Source: CAYZIC01 sp964478335 (lineage in GTDB: Bacteria > Verrucomicrobiota > Kiritimatiellia > RFP12 > DVOR01). Taken from it: a stretch of 23,720 bases of DNA. The notes beneath the pieces were generated by a model. It searched no databases and was not told the DNA's origin. It saw only the letters and a list, made by a program, of their open reading frames with translations. The DNA lies in assembly GCA_964478335.1 (NCBI GenBank), contig CAYZIC010000030.1:1-23720 (forward strand), written 5' to 3'. The translations under genes were made by a program, and so were the position numbers. Positions 15,599-23,551 of this stretch are shown piece by piece; position 1 is the stretch's first letter; each line of letters begins with the position of its first letter.

Positions 15599-15838
15599 TT
15601 AGGCTTCGATGCCCTTATCCTTGAGGTATTGAAGCACAGCACCCACGGAGGTGAGCTTTTCTGCGTCTTCGTCAGGGATTTCTGCGCCGAATTGTTCTTC
15701 AAACGCCATGATCAATTCGACTTGATCAAGAGAATCTGCACGGAGGTCGTCGATGAAGCTTGCTTCAGGGGTGACTTCTTCTGCGCCAACGCCGAGTTGA
15801 TCAACGATGATATCTGTAACTTTTTGTTCGAGTGACAT
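15599..15838 (-). CDS. acpP: acyl carrier protein
   Basis: This is a 79-aa acidic, four-helix acyl carrier protein. The phosphopantetheine attachment serine is S36 in the canonical DSLDQVELIMAFEEQFG motif. It carries growing acyl chains for FabD, FabG and PlsX encoded just upstream. AAGGAG lies 7 nt before the ATG. It is the last gene of the operon before a strong terminator; fabF, which often follows acpP, is absent here. Confidence 0.98.
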   Translation of the reverse strand: MSLEQKVTDIIVDQLGVGAEEVTPEASFIDDLRADSLDQVELIMAFEEQFGAEIPDEDAEKLTSVGAVLQYLKDKGIEA

Positions 15839-15886
15839 TGTGTGTCTCCTTGTTTAATGAATCTGGTTTAGCTTGATTCGTAGTCG

Positions 15887-16627
15887 TTAGATGACCATTC
15901 CGCCACTAATGTTAAGCGTTTGGCCGGTGATGTATGCAGCGTCGTCTGATGCCAGAAACGCGATACTGCGAGCGATATCGTCTGGAGAGCCCAGGCGAGA
16001 AAGGGGGATATTTTCGAGCATTTTAGCCTTGATATCTTCAGGCAAAGCATCCGTCATGCGGGTCTGGATAAAGCCCGGAGCGACGGCATTGACGCGGATA
16101 TTGCGAGAGGCGAGCTCTTTAGCCATCGATTTGGTGAAGGCGATTGCCCCACCCTTAGCTGCGGCATAGTTACCTTGACCTGCATTGCCGATCATACCAA
16201 TGATTGAGGCGGTATTGATGATGACACCGCGACGGGCTTTCATCATGGGGCGAGCGACAGCTTTGGTAAAGAGAAACATGCTCTTGAGGTTGATGCGCAA
16301 GACATCATCCCAGGCCTCTTCAGTCATACGGATCAAGAGGTCATCACGGGTGATCCCGGCATTGTTGACCATGACGTCGATTTGACCAAATTCCTTAATG
16401 ATGGCTTTGATTGTCTCATTAACCTGATCGGCATTAGAGACATCGCAAATGTAGCTCGCGGCAGATGCGCCTGCGGCTTCTAACTCGGCCTTGACCGCAG
16501 CGAGCGGTTCGGGCATGATATCGATAATGGCAACTTTGGCACCTTCTTTAGCGAAGGTCAGCGCCGTCGTACGGCCAATGCCACCAGCGCCACCAGTCAC
16601 CACACAAACTTTGTCTTGAAATCTCAT
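15887..16627 (-). CDS. fabG: 3-oxoacyl-[acyl-carrier-protein] reductase
   Basis: This 246-aa short-chain dehydrogenase reduces 3-oxoacyl-ACP with NADPH during fatty acid elongation. The nucleotide-binding motif is TGGAGGIG (11-18); NNAG is at 88-91. The catalytic triad is S141, Y154 and K158, the last two in YxxxK. The C-terminal region has NAVAPGFIQTRMTDALPEDI and the closing SGGMVI typical of FabG. Location between fabD and acpP confirms the assignment over other short-chain dehydrogenases. The RBS is AAAGGA about 9 nt upstream. Confidence 0.97.
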   Translation of the reverse strand: MRFQDKVCVVTGGAGGIGRTTALTFAKEGAKVAIIDIMPEPLAAVKAELEAAGASAASYICDVSNADQVNETIKAIIKEFGQIDVMVNNAGITRDDLLIRMTEEAWDDVLRINLKSMFLFTKAVARPMMKARRGVIINTASIIGMIGNAGQGNYAAAKGGAIAFTKSMAKELASRNIRVNAVAPGFIQTRMTDALPEDIKAKMLENIPLSRLGSPDDIARSIAFLASDDAAYITGQTLNISGGMVI

Positions 16628-16655
16628 GGAGGATAATCCTTTCTAGCGTATAAAC

Positions 16656-17576
16656 TTAGCAGCCCAATGCCGTGACTGTCGCAGCAAGCGAGGTCTCGTC
16701 CTGGACATTGGCAACCTTGTTTGAGCGATCAATGCGTCGAATCAATCCAGACAAGACCTTGCCGGGGCCGAATTCCACAAATTGTGCGCCCTCAGGAGTC
16801 ATGACAGCCTTGACACAATCCGAGAAATGGACCGAGTCGGTCACTTGTCGGAGCATGGTAGCCTTGATGGTTTCGCCATCTTGGGTGTGATAGGTGCCAG
16901 TTGCATTGGAGAGCACAGGCATCGTAGGGGTTTTAAAGGGGATGTCCTTAATAAAGGCCGCCAGCTTGTCACGAGCAGGCTGCATCAAAGGCGAATGAAA
17001 AGCACCAGCGACTTGCAAGACGATGTTTTTCACACCCATCTCCGTAGCCTTGACAGCCGCAGCAGCGACCGCCTCGGTCGTGCCAGAGATGACTTGCTGC
17101 GCATCAGAGTTGATATTGGAGACAGCGCAGTGAGAGGCCTCGCAAATTGCCTGGAGCTGCTCAGCAGTTGCGCCCATGATGCTGATCATGCCGCTTGGGG
17201 TTGCTTCACAAGCCTCTTGCATATACTTACCACGCGCTTGGAGGATGCGTAGCGTCGTATCAAAATCGATCACCCCCGCAGCATAGAGCGCAGTCCATTC
17301 GCCCAGGCTCAAGCCTGCAGCGGTGGTAAAGGAGAGCGCAGGGCAGCGCTTTTTGAGAGCCATGTAGCATGCGCAGCTGACCAAAAAGATCGCCGGCTGA
17401 CAGATGTCCGATGCCTTAAGCGCCTCAGCAGGCCCCTCAAAGCAGAGCGTCTTGATATCAAATCCAAGGACCTCATTGGCGCGATCAAAGAGTGCCATGA
17501 TCGCAGGGTCAGCCTCAGCCAAATCCTTACCCATACCAGGGAATTGGGCACCTTGCCCAGCAAAAAAACAGTTCAT
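16656..17576 (-). CDS. fabD: malonyl-CoA:ACP transacylase
   Basis: This 306-aa enzyme loads malonyl groups from CoA onto ACP. The N-terminal FAGQGAQFPGMGKDL loop, the nucleophile S90 in GLSLGEWTAL, the catalytic H194 in AGAFHSPLM and the C-terminal FVEFGPGKVLSGLIRRI are all in place. The position before the serine (often His) is Leu, seen in many FabD proteins. AAGGAG lies 6 nt before the ATG. It follows plsX directly, whereas many genomes have fabH between them. Confidence 0.97.
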   Translation of the reverse strand: MNCFFAGQGAQFPGMGKDLAEADPAIMALFDRANEVLGFDIKTLCFEGPAEALKASDICQPAIFLVSCACYMALKKRCPALSFTTAAGLSLGEWTALYAAGVIDFDTTLRILQARGKYMQEACEATPSGMISIMGATAEQLQAICEASHCAVSNINSDAQQVISGTTEAVAAAAVKATEMGVKNIVLQVAGAFHSPLMQPARDKLAAFIKDIPFKTPTMPVLSNATGTYHTQDGETIKATMLRQVTDSVHFSDCVKAVMTPEGAQFVEFGPGKVLSGLIRRIDRSNKVANVQDETSLAATVTALGC

Positions 17577-17611
17577 TCAGATCTCCTTATTAGAGAGTGA
17601 TTTAAGTCGAA

Positions 17612-18667
17612 TTAGTTGATTGAGTCCTCAAGGGGGAGCTCAGGAAGAGCAGCGATTTGCTCCTCGATTTGCTGGCTGACATTATTCTCAGCCGCAGTAG
17701 AAGCCGCGATCACCGCGTAATAGATCGCCTTATAGGTCGAGCTACCATGCGTGATAATGACCGCACCAGGCACGCCCAGCAAGGGAGCACCGCCATAGAT
17801 CTCGGGGTCGAGTCTATGCTTGAGCATCTTAAGTGCGCCTTTGAGCAAGAGCGCACCGACAACGCGGAGGGGATTTTGTGTAAATTCACGCTTCAACCAG
17901 TAGCCGATTGCGTGGGCGACGCTCTCGGTTGTTTTGAGGATCACATTCCCGACAAAGCCGTCGCAGACAGCCACGTCAAGATTCCCCTCAAAGAGGTCAT
18001 GCCCCTCGACATTCCCGCGGAAATTAATCATCGGGGTGTAGTCGCGTAACAAACCAAAGGTTTTCTTCGTCAATTCATTGCCCTTGCAATCCTCTGTGCC
18101 GATGCTCATCAACCCCACCTCAGGGTTGTGGGTCTTAAGAATGGCCTGCGAGTAAACTTTACCCATGACAGCAAACTGTCTCAACCATTCATGATGGCAA
18201 TCAGTATTGGCACCAGCATCAAGCAAGAGCAAGGGTTTCGCCCGCGTCGGCAACACCGTAGCGATTGCAGGGCGGGCAACGCCCTTAATTCTGCCTAGGT
18301 TAAAGAGAGCCGCAGCGGCAACAGCCCCGGAGTTACCCGCAGAGACTGCCGCATCGGCTTGCCCATGCTTGACCATATCTATACAGATGTTGATCGAGCA
18401 TTTCTTTTTCCTACGCACAGCCACAGCAGGAGAATCATCCATAGCAATGGTCTCTTCAGCATGGACGATCGACAACTTACCCTGGTCGAGCAAAGCCTGA
18501 TAATCAGCCTTTACGACAGGATGCGGGCGCGTCAACGCCTCACGGATGGCATTTTCATTGCCAACCAAAGTAATACGATCTGCCAACTTGGAGGCAGCCA
18601 TCACTCCTCCCCATACGATTTCGTATGGAGCGTGATCGCCACCCATCGCATCAAGTGCTATGTTCAT
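17612..18667 (-). CDS. plsX: phosphate acyltransferase PlsX
   Basis: This 351-aa peripheral membrane enzyme makes acyl-phosphate from acyl-ACP and phosphate, feeding PlsY in phospholipid synthesis. Family landmarks are IALDAMGGDHAP (3-14), HAEETIAMDDSPAVAVRRKK, SAGNSGAVAAAAL, LLLDAGANTDCH, SIGTEDCKGNELTK, DVAVCDGFVGNVILKT and the APLLGVPGAVIITHGSS segment near the C-terminus. GGAGG lies 7 nt before the ATG. The rpmF-plsX order is widespread in bacteria and couples translation and membrane synthesis. Confidence 0.97.
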   Translation of the reverse strand: MNIALDAMGGDHAPYEIVWGGVMAASKLADRITLVGNENAIREALTRPHPVVKADYQALLDQGKLSIVHAEETIAMDDSPAVAVRRKKKCSINICIDMVKHGQADAAVSAGNSGAVAAAALFNLGRIKGVARPAIATVLPTRAKPLLLLDAGANTDCHHEWLRQFAVMGKVYSQAILKTHNPEVGLMSIGTEDCKGNELTKKTFGLLRDYTPMINFRGNVEGHDLFEGNLDVAVCDGFVGNVILKTTESVAHAIGYWLKREFTQNPLRVVGALLLKGALKMLKHRLDPEIYGGAPLLGVPGAVIITHGSSTYKAIYYAVIAASTAAENNVSQQIEEQIAALPELPLEDSIN

Positions 18668-18713
18668 TAGGATTCCTCCTGTGCGCTGTTTCTTGTCGGT
18701 TTGACTAAGCTAA

Positions 18714-18899
18714 TTATTCTGCAGCAGGAGCTTCAGCTTTTTTGCTTTCAAACTTGCTCTTACCGCAAGCAGGGCAAGCGCAATTGAGCTGACGCGTTGC
18801 GCCGCAATCGCAAGTCGTTGTTTCTGCAACGGTTGCCTTAATGGTTGCACGGCGTTGACGCACGCGCATCTTGGACTTTTTACGTTTTGGTACTGCCAT
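18714..18899 (-). CDS. rpmF: 50S ribosomal protein L32
   Basis: This 61-aa basic ribosomal protein opens with MAVPKRKKSKMRVRQRR, typical of L32, and carries a cysteine cluster (C30, C32, C40, C42, C45) of the zinc-binding form. It ends with an Ala/Glu/Lys tail. The preceding DUF177 gene and following plsX give the standard yceD-rpmF-plsX arrangement. A purine-rich RBS (GAGAGAG) precedes the ATG, and a perfect 7-bp hairpin lies just upstream of that. Confidence 0.96.
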   Translation of the reverse strand: MAVPKRKKSKMRVRQRRATIKATVAETTTCDCGATRQLNCACPACGKSKFESKKAEAPAAE

Positions 18900-18918
18900 A
18901 GTATACTCTCTCTTTCTT

Positions 18919-18940
18919 CTCTAGTCGTCTTGCACTAGAG
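18919..18940 (-). promoter_or_regulatory. hairpin in the leader between the DUF177 gene and rpmF
   Basis: CTCTAGT (18919-18925) and ACTAGAG (18934-18940) form a perfect 7-bp stem with an 8-nt loop. It lies about 20 nt upstream of the rpmF ATG, ahead of its purine-rich RBS, and has no U-tract. It could be an RNA processing or translational control site; the function is inferred only from position. Confidence 0.4.
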
Positions 18941-18943
18941 TCA

Positions 18944-19438
18944 TCATTCACCAGAGCTGGACAATTTATCCAGCTCAGACCAGCAAGAATCGCCTCCCTG
19001 CTGATCACACGTACAAGCTGACGTATTCAAATTAACGCCACACTTGTAACATAAACCTAGACAATCCTGCTTACAGACAGGGTAAGTAGGAAGGCTCAAA
19101 ATTATACTCTCTCTGAGCGATTCTGTCAAATCAAACTCTTCATTTATTGCAGAAATATCGTGGCTTTCGCAATAATCTGGGTCAGAATAGGTCGTTTTAA
19201 AGGTTACGCCGCACAAAGAGCACACGCAACTGCACGTCAAATCGACCCGACCTCGCACTAATAATTCGTCTTCGATACGCTGAATTGAGAGGTCATAGCG
19301 CAAGCCACCACTCGGCTCAAGCTGCTCCCAATTGGACAAATCAAGCACGGACTGATCCAATTCTCCGACCAAATCTAAGCCGTCCTCTGCGTCGACCTCT
19401 GCTAAATTAACGATCAAATGCGCCACTGTCTCCGACAT
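18944..19438 (-). CDS. yceD: DUF177 (YceD-family) large-ribosomal-subunit accumulation protein
   Basis: This 164-aa protein has the DUF177 pattern: a beta-rich N-terminus, VRGRVDLTCSCVCSLCG (matching the CxCxRC box), then FDLTESLRESIILSLPTYPVCKQDCLGLCYKCGVNLN and CTC. Members are linked to 23S rRNA or 50S accumulation and nearly always sit upstream of rpmF, as here. The start at 19438 has AAGGAGG 5 nt before it, and that RBS lies inside the 3' end of coaD, so a 32-nt overlap with coaD is real and suggests translational coupling. Confidence 0.9.
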   Translation of the reverse strand: MSETVAHLIVNLAEVDAEDGLDLVGELDQSVLDLSNWEQLEPSGGLRYDLSIQRIEDELLVRGRVDLTCSCVCSLCGVTFKTTYSDPDYCESHDISAINEEFDLTESLRESIILSLPTYPVCKQDCLGLCYKCGVNLNTSACTCDQQGGDSCWSELDKLSSSGE

Positions 19439-19964
19439 GGAGGCCTCCTTGGTTTGCCGGCTGCACAGGGTGCGCCGAGCGGTACGCCAAAATATGCTGA
19501 TTCACGCAGGCGGGGACAAAGTGAGCCGTTTCGCCGCCATAGCGAGCGACTTCACGCACGGTGCTCGCAGTGATATAGCTGTACTCTTCCTTAGGCATTA
19601 AGAAAAAGGTCTCCACATCAGGATTAAGCTTGCGATTGGTCAGCGCCATCTGAAACTCATACTCAAAGTCCGAATAGACCCGCACGCCTCGCACGATCAC
19701 GCGGACGTCATTAGCCTTACAAAAATCAATCAACAGGGTGTCAAGCACAGCCACGGTCACATTCTTTAGCCCCGTTTGCCCGATCACCTCACGGGTGATA
19801 GCCAAGCGCTCTGCAAAGCTAAACATCCGAGAGGCCTTTTCTGAGACACCTGCGACCGCCACCACAACCTCATCAAAGATTGCTGCGGAGCGCTCGATCA
19901 AATCCAAGTGCCCCACTGTCATTGGGTCAAAAGTACCAGGATAAACAGCACGTACAGGCTTCAT
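19407..19964 (-). CDS. coaD: phosphopantetheine adenylyltransferase
   Basis: This enzyme adenylates 4'-phosphopantetheine to dephospho-CoA. The start at 19964 (185 aa) is chosen because GGAG lies 6 nt before it and the protein then opens at the conserved RAVYPGTFDPMTVGHLDLIE (nucleotide-binding TxGH at 16-19). Further family features are VRGVRVYSDFEYEFQMALTNRKL, ETFFLMPKEEYSYITASTVRE and FVPACV. The ~20 residues after the family core overlap the next gene. It begins 13 nt after rsmD; the rsmD-coaD pairing is common in bacteria. Confidence 0.96.
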   Translation of the reverse strand: MKPVRAVYPGTFDPMTVGHLDLIERSAAIFDEVVVAVAGVSEKASRMFSFAERLAITREVIGQTGLKNVTVAVLDTLLIDFCKANDVRVIVRGVRVYSDFEYEFQMALTNRKLNPDVETFFLMPKEEYSYITASTVREVARYGGETAHFVPACVNQHILAYRSAHPVQPANQGGLHVGDSGAFDR

Positions 19965-19977
19965 ATCCATCTCCAAA

Positions 19978-20532
19978 TTAGTCTTGCATCCGCTGGTACA
20001 CCGCAATACGCGTGTGTCCATACAGACGATCTTTCAAACAAATCAGTCCAGGCAACTCCTCAGCGTGCGTATCATCGTCCATTTCGAGGACAAGCACGCC
20101 ACCGACACCGAGAAAGCCACGGGTGATGAGCTGCTCACTCAACGCCGCAAATCCATGCTCACGCGCCAAACGATACGGCGGATCGGCAAAGATCACATCA
20201 AATTGCTCAACCGGCGCCTTGTCCAGCCACTTCACGACATCGCTATGCACCGCATCCTCACTAGTCCAGCCAAAGGTCGAGAGATTCTTTTGGAGCGTCG
20301 CAAAGCACTTCTTGTCAAGCTCTACCCATTTCGCGGCAGTAGCACCATGACTCAAAGCATCCAACCCAAAAGCACCCGACCCAGCATAGAGGTCTAGCAC
20401 CGATGCGCCAGGGATCACCTCCACAAGCATAGAGAATAGCGCCTCACGCACTCGATCCTGCGTAGGCCTTACTTGATCACTATCAGGTACGAGCAATTTA
20501 CGCCCGCCCCATTTACCGCCAGTTATTCTCAT
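19978..20532 (-). CDS. rsmD: 16S rRNA (guanine966-N2)-methyltransferase RsmD
   Basis: This 184-aa SAM-dependent methyltransferase acts on G966 of 16S rRNA during 30S assembly. It begins MRITGGKWGGRKL, typical of RsmD, followed by RPTQDRVREALFSML, the SAM-binding motif VLDLYAGSGAFGLDALSHGA, VELDKKC and the catalytic DPPY in VIFADPPY. Length fits the family. It is the first gene of the operon ending with acpP. The predicted -10 box lies only 8 nt upstream of the ATG and there is no normal RBS, so translation of a leaderless mRNA is expected. Confidence 0.95.
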   Translation of the reverse strand: MRITGGKWGGRKLLVPDSDQVRPTQDRVREALFSMLVEVIPGASVLDLYAGSGAFGLDALSHGATAAKWVELDKKCFATLQKNLSTFGWTSEDAVHSDVVKWLDKAPVEQFDVIFADPPYRLAREHGFAALSEQLITRGFLGVGGVLVLEMDDDTHAEELPGLICLKDRLYGHTRIAVYQRMQD

Positions 20533-20539
20533 GCCCCAT

Positions 20540-20569
20540 ACTATAGCAAGTCTTGCCTAAAAAAAGCAA
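20540..20569 (-). promoter_or_regulatory. predicted promoter of the rsmD-acpP operon, leaderless
   Basis: On the minus strand the -35 is TTGCTT (20569-20564) and the -10 is TATAGT (20545-20540), with an 18-bp spacer. The usual 6-7 nt from the -10 to the start site puts transcription start at about 20533-20534, directly at the rsmD ATG (20532). Confidence 0.65.
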
Positions 20570-20631
20570 GCCAAAAAACGCCCCTTCCCCCAATAAAAGC
20601 ACCACCTTTAAAATAAAGCACCCAAAATCAG

Positions 20632-20666
20632 CGCACCCGCAGACGATTTTGTCGTGTGCGGGTGCG
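20632..20666 (-). terminator. long hairpin downstream of der, probable terminator
   Basis: CGCACCCGCA (20632-20641) pairs TGCGGGTGCG (20657-20666). After a G-G mismatch, ACGA (20643-20646) pairs TCGT (20652-20655) around a 5-nt loop. On the minus strand CTGATTTT follows, a moderate U-tract. It lies about 50 nt past the der stop. Confidence 0.7.
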
Positions 20667-20673
20667 TTAAGGG

Positions 20674-20695
20674 GCCGATTAAGATCGGCTTAATC
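20674..20695 (-). promoter_or_regulatory. second hairpin after der, two exclusive pairings
   Basis: GCCGAT (20674-20679) can pair ATCGGC (20684-20689), or GATTAAG (20677-20683) can pair CTTAATC (20689-20695). The two helices overlap and exclude each other. The site lies between the der stop and the long terminator hairpin. Confidence 0.45.
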
Positions 20696-20715
20696 AAGGC
20701 TCATGCCTCGTGGCT

Positions 20716-22260
20716 CTAGCGACGAGGACGGCGTGACTTAGGTGTCAGATTGTTGACCTTTTGGTGAGGAGTGGTCTTGCGCTTTGCTCCGCCCTTACCC
20801 TTGCCACCAGCAGCTGGCTTACGCGTGCGTCCCTGAGGACGTGGACGACGATTGATCGGCGCTGCATCTGGATCGGGGGTTTCTGTCGCATCAGCCTTTT
20901 TATCAGCCGATTGCACACGTGAGCGGAATTGCAACACCAGAGGCGCACCGACAAGGTTAAATGCTGAGCGGATCGATTTGATGAGATAAGTCTGAAATGG
21001 CGAGGTCACGATGCGTCCATCGTTAACAAAGAGTCGCACGATCATCGGCTTGGCACCTGTCTGCGTCGCATAGTGGAAGCGTAACTGGCGGCCATTCTTG
21101 CTCGGCACCTGTGTCTTCTCAATGGCATTGCTAATCGTACGATTGAGCAATCCAGTGGGCAAAATAATCTGGGTATTGCTCGATACCTGGTCGATCACAT
21201 CGATCGTGTTGCGGACGTTGTAACCTTCTTTCGCAGACATGAAGCAAAGCGGGCAGTGGTTTAAGAACGGCAAATCGGCACGAAATTCTGGTTCGTAGCT
21301 AGTCTCGGTGAGCCCTTCTTGACGAGAGACGTCCCACTTATTCATAATCAAGACACAGCCCTTGTTTTCACGCTGGATAAGCGAGGCAATGTATTTGTCT
21401 TGAGAGGTCGGCCCGATCGTCGCATCCATGACGAGCACTGCGACGTCGCATTCCTTAATGGCCTCTTCTGAGCGGAATAGACTAAAGCGCTCAACCGAGT
21501 TGTCGATTTTGTGGCGATTGCGCATGCCAGCAGTATCCACGAGGACATAGTGGCGGGCAGCTTCGCCCGTACCAATCGTAAAGGGTACGTCGACGCAGTC
21601 ACGGGTCGTCCCGGAGACATCTGATACGATCACACGCTCGCTCTTAAGCAAGCGGTTAATGTAAGACGACTTGCCAGCATTCGGTCGGCCAACAATCGCC
21701 ACACGCAGAGGCTTTTGGACGGTCGGGTCATAGGGCGGGACGGGAGGCAACGCAGCAATGGCACGATCCATGAGCTCAGTCATACCAATGTTGTGCTGAG
21801 CAGAGATCGGGAATAGGTCAAAGCTGAGCTTTTCAAATTCTGGCATGCGCTTATTGTGCTGCGGCAAATCGCACTTGTTAACAGCGACAATGCACTGCTT
21901 GCCGCTCTTGCGCACCATACGAGCCACCTCTTCGTCAGCTGGGTGGAGCCCTGCCATGACATCGACCACGAGAATCACGATTGAGGCATCTTCGAGTGCC
22001 ACATCGACCTGGTTACGCACGGCCATTTCAATGGAGTCAGATTCCTTGACGCCATCAAAGAGGCGAATACCGCCCGTATCAATGAGCCTAAAAGGATGAT
22101 CTTCCCATGCGACATCTCGCATGATGCGGTCACGAGTCACGCCATGTTGGTCATGAACGATCGCAATACGCTTATGCGCAATGCGGTTAAAAAGTGCTGA
22201 TTTACCTACGTTGGGTCGGCCGACAATGGCAATGACGCGGGGTTGATTTTCTGTTTCCAT
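20716..22260 (-). CDS. der: ribosome biogenesis GTPase Der (EngA)
   Basis: This 514-aa protein has the tandem GTPase layout unique to Der. The first domain has G1 GRPNVGKS (14-21), GVTRDR (40-45), DTGG (61-64) and NKCD (128-131). The second has G1 GRPNAGKS (191-198), SGTTRD (216-221), DTAG (242-245) and NKWD. A KH-like domain follows with KNGRQLRFHYATQTG, FVNDGR and LVGAPLVLQFR. Der acts in 50S subunit maturation. The C-terminal ~60 residues form a basic tail rich in Arg, Lys, Pro and Gly, longer than in E. coli Der and likely rRNA-contacting. GGAGG lies 4 nt before the ATG. It is a single-gene unit with its own promoter and 3' hairpins. Confidence 0.97.
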   Translation of the reverse strand: METENQPRVIAIVGRPNVGKSALFNRIAHKRIAIVHDQHGVTRDRIMRDVAWEDHPFRLIDTGGIRLFDGVKESDSIEMAVRNQVDVALEDASIVILVVDVMAGLHPADEEVARMVRKSGKQCIVAVNKCDLPQHNKRMPEFEKLSFDLFPISAQHNIGMTELMDRAIAALPPVPPYDPTVQKPLRVAIVGRPNAGKSSYINRLLKSERVIVSDVSGTTRDCVDVPFTIGTGEAARHYVLVDTAGMRNRHKIDNSVERFSLFRSEEAIKECDVAVLVMDATIGPTSQDKYIASLIQRENKGCVLIMNKWDVSRQEGLTETSYEPEFRADLPFLNHCPLCFMSAKEGYNVRNTIDVIDQVSSNTQIILPTGLLNRTISNAIEKTQVPSKNGRQLRFHYATQTGAKPMIVRLFVNDGRIVTSPFQTYLIKSIRSAFNLVGAPLVLQFRSRVQSADKKADATETPDPDAAPINRRPRPQGRTRKPAAGGKGKGGAKRKTTPHQKVNNLTPKSRRPRR

Positions 22261-22309
22261 GGGGCCTCCTCGAGGATAATGGGTCTATATGATGTAAAAA
22301 AACGGGTGC

Positions 22310-22338
22310 ACTATACCACATAAGTATAATAAAAGCAA
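22310..22338 (-). promoter_or_regulatory. predicted sigma70-type promoter of der
   Basis: On the minus strand the -35 is TTGCTT (22338-22333) and the -10 is TATAGT (22315-22310), spacer 17 bp, giving a leader of about 43 nt. An imperfect palindrome (TTGATTCAGAGTCAA, 22348-22362) lies just upstream. The remaining 22363-22471 holds only weak short inverted repeats after queE. Confidence 0.75.
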
Positions 22339-22471
22339 CTAGAATTATTGATTCAGAGTCAAGAATAAATCAGAATCATCAAGCAAAGCACTCGAGTCAC
22401 GCACCAGAGGCCTACGCAGTTTTTATCGTAGCATCTGTAGTGAGTCCGCATGCTCATCAAGCGGTAAGCGA

Positions 22472-23098
22472 CTACTGGATCTGTGCGAGCTTGTGCGCTT
22501 GGATCGACAGACGCCAAGGCGAGCGAGACAATCGAGCAGCATTCAGCTGCCCCAAAACCCGCATTGCCACAGCATAGCGCGTCCCCTCAGCCGTGTCACA
22601 CGGCGAAATAAAGTAATCCTCCGCCGGGATACGCCCACGCATCGCCTCACACGCCGTCAGCGTCGCCTCAGTATCATCCAAGACCACCAGGCGCACTTCG
22701 CTCGCATGCGAGATTAATCCGCGGTCATAGCGCGGCAGCTGGTCGAGCTTGGGCGAGGTCGCCACATAGTCAATCAGACTCCACGCCTCAGCACTCGGCT
22801 CGATTGTCCCATTGGTCTCAATCGCCACAAAGTAGCCCGCAGCCTTGAGCGCACGCAAGAGCGCCTCAAGATCGTGCTGGACGAGCGGTTCGCCGCCAGT
22901 CAAAATCACCGAGCGGCAGTCAAACTTCGCCACCTCAGCCATCACCGACTCCACGCTCAGTGCGGCAGTCGCATCATGCGTCGTATCACACCAAGGACAA
23001 GCCAAATTACACCCCGCAAAACGCACAAAAACCACCGGCATACCCGTGTTGCGCCCTTCACCCTGGAGCGAATAAAAGATCTCAGCAATCGTATACAT
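22472..23098 (-). CDS. queE: 7-carboxy-7-deazaguanine synthase (radical SAM)
   Basis: This 208-aa radical SAM enzyme converts 6-carboxytetrahydropterin to 7-carboxy-7-deazaguanine in the queuosine (preQ0) pathway. The N-terminus IAEIFYSLQGEGRNTGMPVVFVRFAGC matches QueE, and the [4Fe-4S] cysteines are C30, C34 and C37 (CNLACPWC). TGGEPL follows near residue 67. The substrate comes from QueD, whose gene lies 11 nt upstream, so the two form an operon. QueC and QueF, the later steps, are not in this window. Confidence 0.95.
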   Translation of the reverse strand: MYTIAEIFYSLQGEGRNTGMPVVFVRFAGCNLACPWCDTTHDATAALSVESVMAEVAKFDCRSVILTGGEPLVQHDLEALLRALKAAGYFVAIETNGTIEPSAEAWSLIDYVATSPKLDQLPRYDRGLISHASEVRLVVLDDTEATLTACEAMRGRIPAEDYFISPCDTAEGTRYAVAMRVLGQLNAARLSRSPWRLSIQAHKLAQIQ

Positions 23099-23109
23099 CC
23101 CCTACCCTC

Positions 23110-23535
23110 CTAGTCACGACGGTAGGTCGCACAAGAGTCCGGCGTCTCACTGATCGAGACCGCAGTCACCGGCAAGCCACGAGTGGCAAGCTTGTCAAAG
23201 AAATGCTTGGCGAGATTCTCGCTAGTCGTACGTCCAGTCAGTGGATAGATACGCAACCCATGCTTCGACAGCGTCGCAGCAATGTCACACTCCACCTCGG
23301 ACTCGATATCGTACAAAAAGGCATGATCACACGCTTGCTCGATCTCGGCCTTCATGATGTCCTTGAGCTCCTTAAAGTCAATCACCATATCAGCCGGCTG
23401 ACCAGCCACTGGCGGCACATTGCCCAACTCCACCGTCACACGATAGGTATGCCCGTGCAAATTCTTACACTGACCACCATGGCCCGTTAACAAATGAGCC
23501 GCATCAAATCGAATCGCCTTAGTCACTACCAACAT
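23110..23535 (-). CDS. queD: 6-carboxy-5,6,7,8-tetrahydropterin synthase
   Basis: The start at 23535 (141 aa) has AAGGAG 6 nt upstream; a more distant ATG at 23562 falls inside a terminator hairpin tail and is unlikely. QueD turns dihydroneopterin triphosphate into 6-carboxytetrahydropterin. Zinc ligands are H14 (FDAAHLL) and H27/H29 (LHGHTY), with the catalytic cysteine C23. VIDFKELK, ACDHAFLYD and the C-terminal SISETPDSCATY complete the family pattern. It sits 16 nt downstream of a terminator that follows tRNA-Pro, so its expression may rely on read-through. Confidence 0.95.
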   Translation of the reverse strand: MLVVTKAIRFDAAHLLTGHGGQCKNLHGHTYRVTVELGNVPPVAGQPADMVIDFKELKDIMKAEIEQACDHAFLYDIESEVECDIAATLSKHGLRIYPLTGRTTSENLAKHFFDKLATRGLPVTAVSISETPDSCATYRRD

Positions 23536-23551
23536 CTCTGACTCCTTTTCT

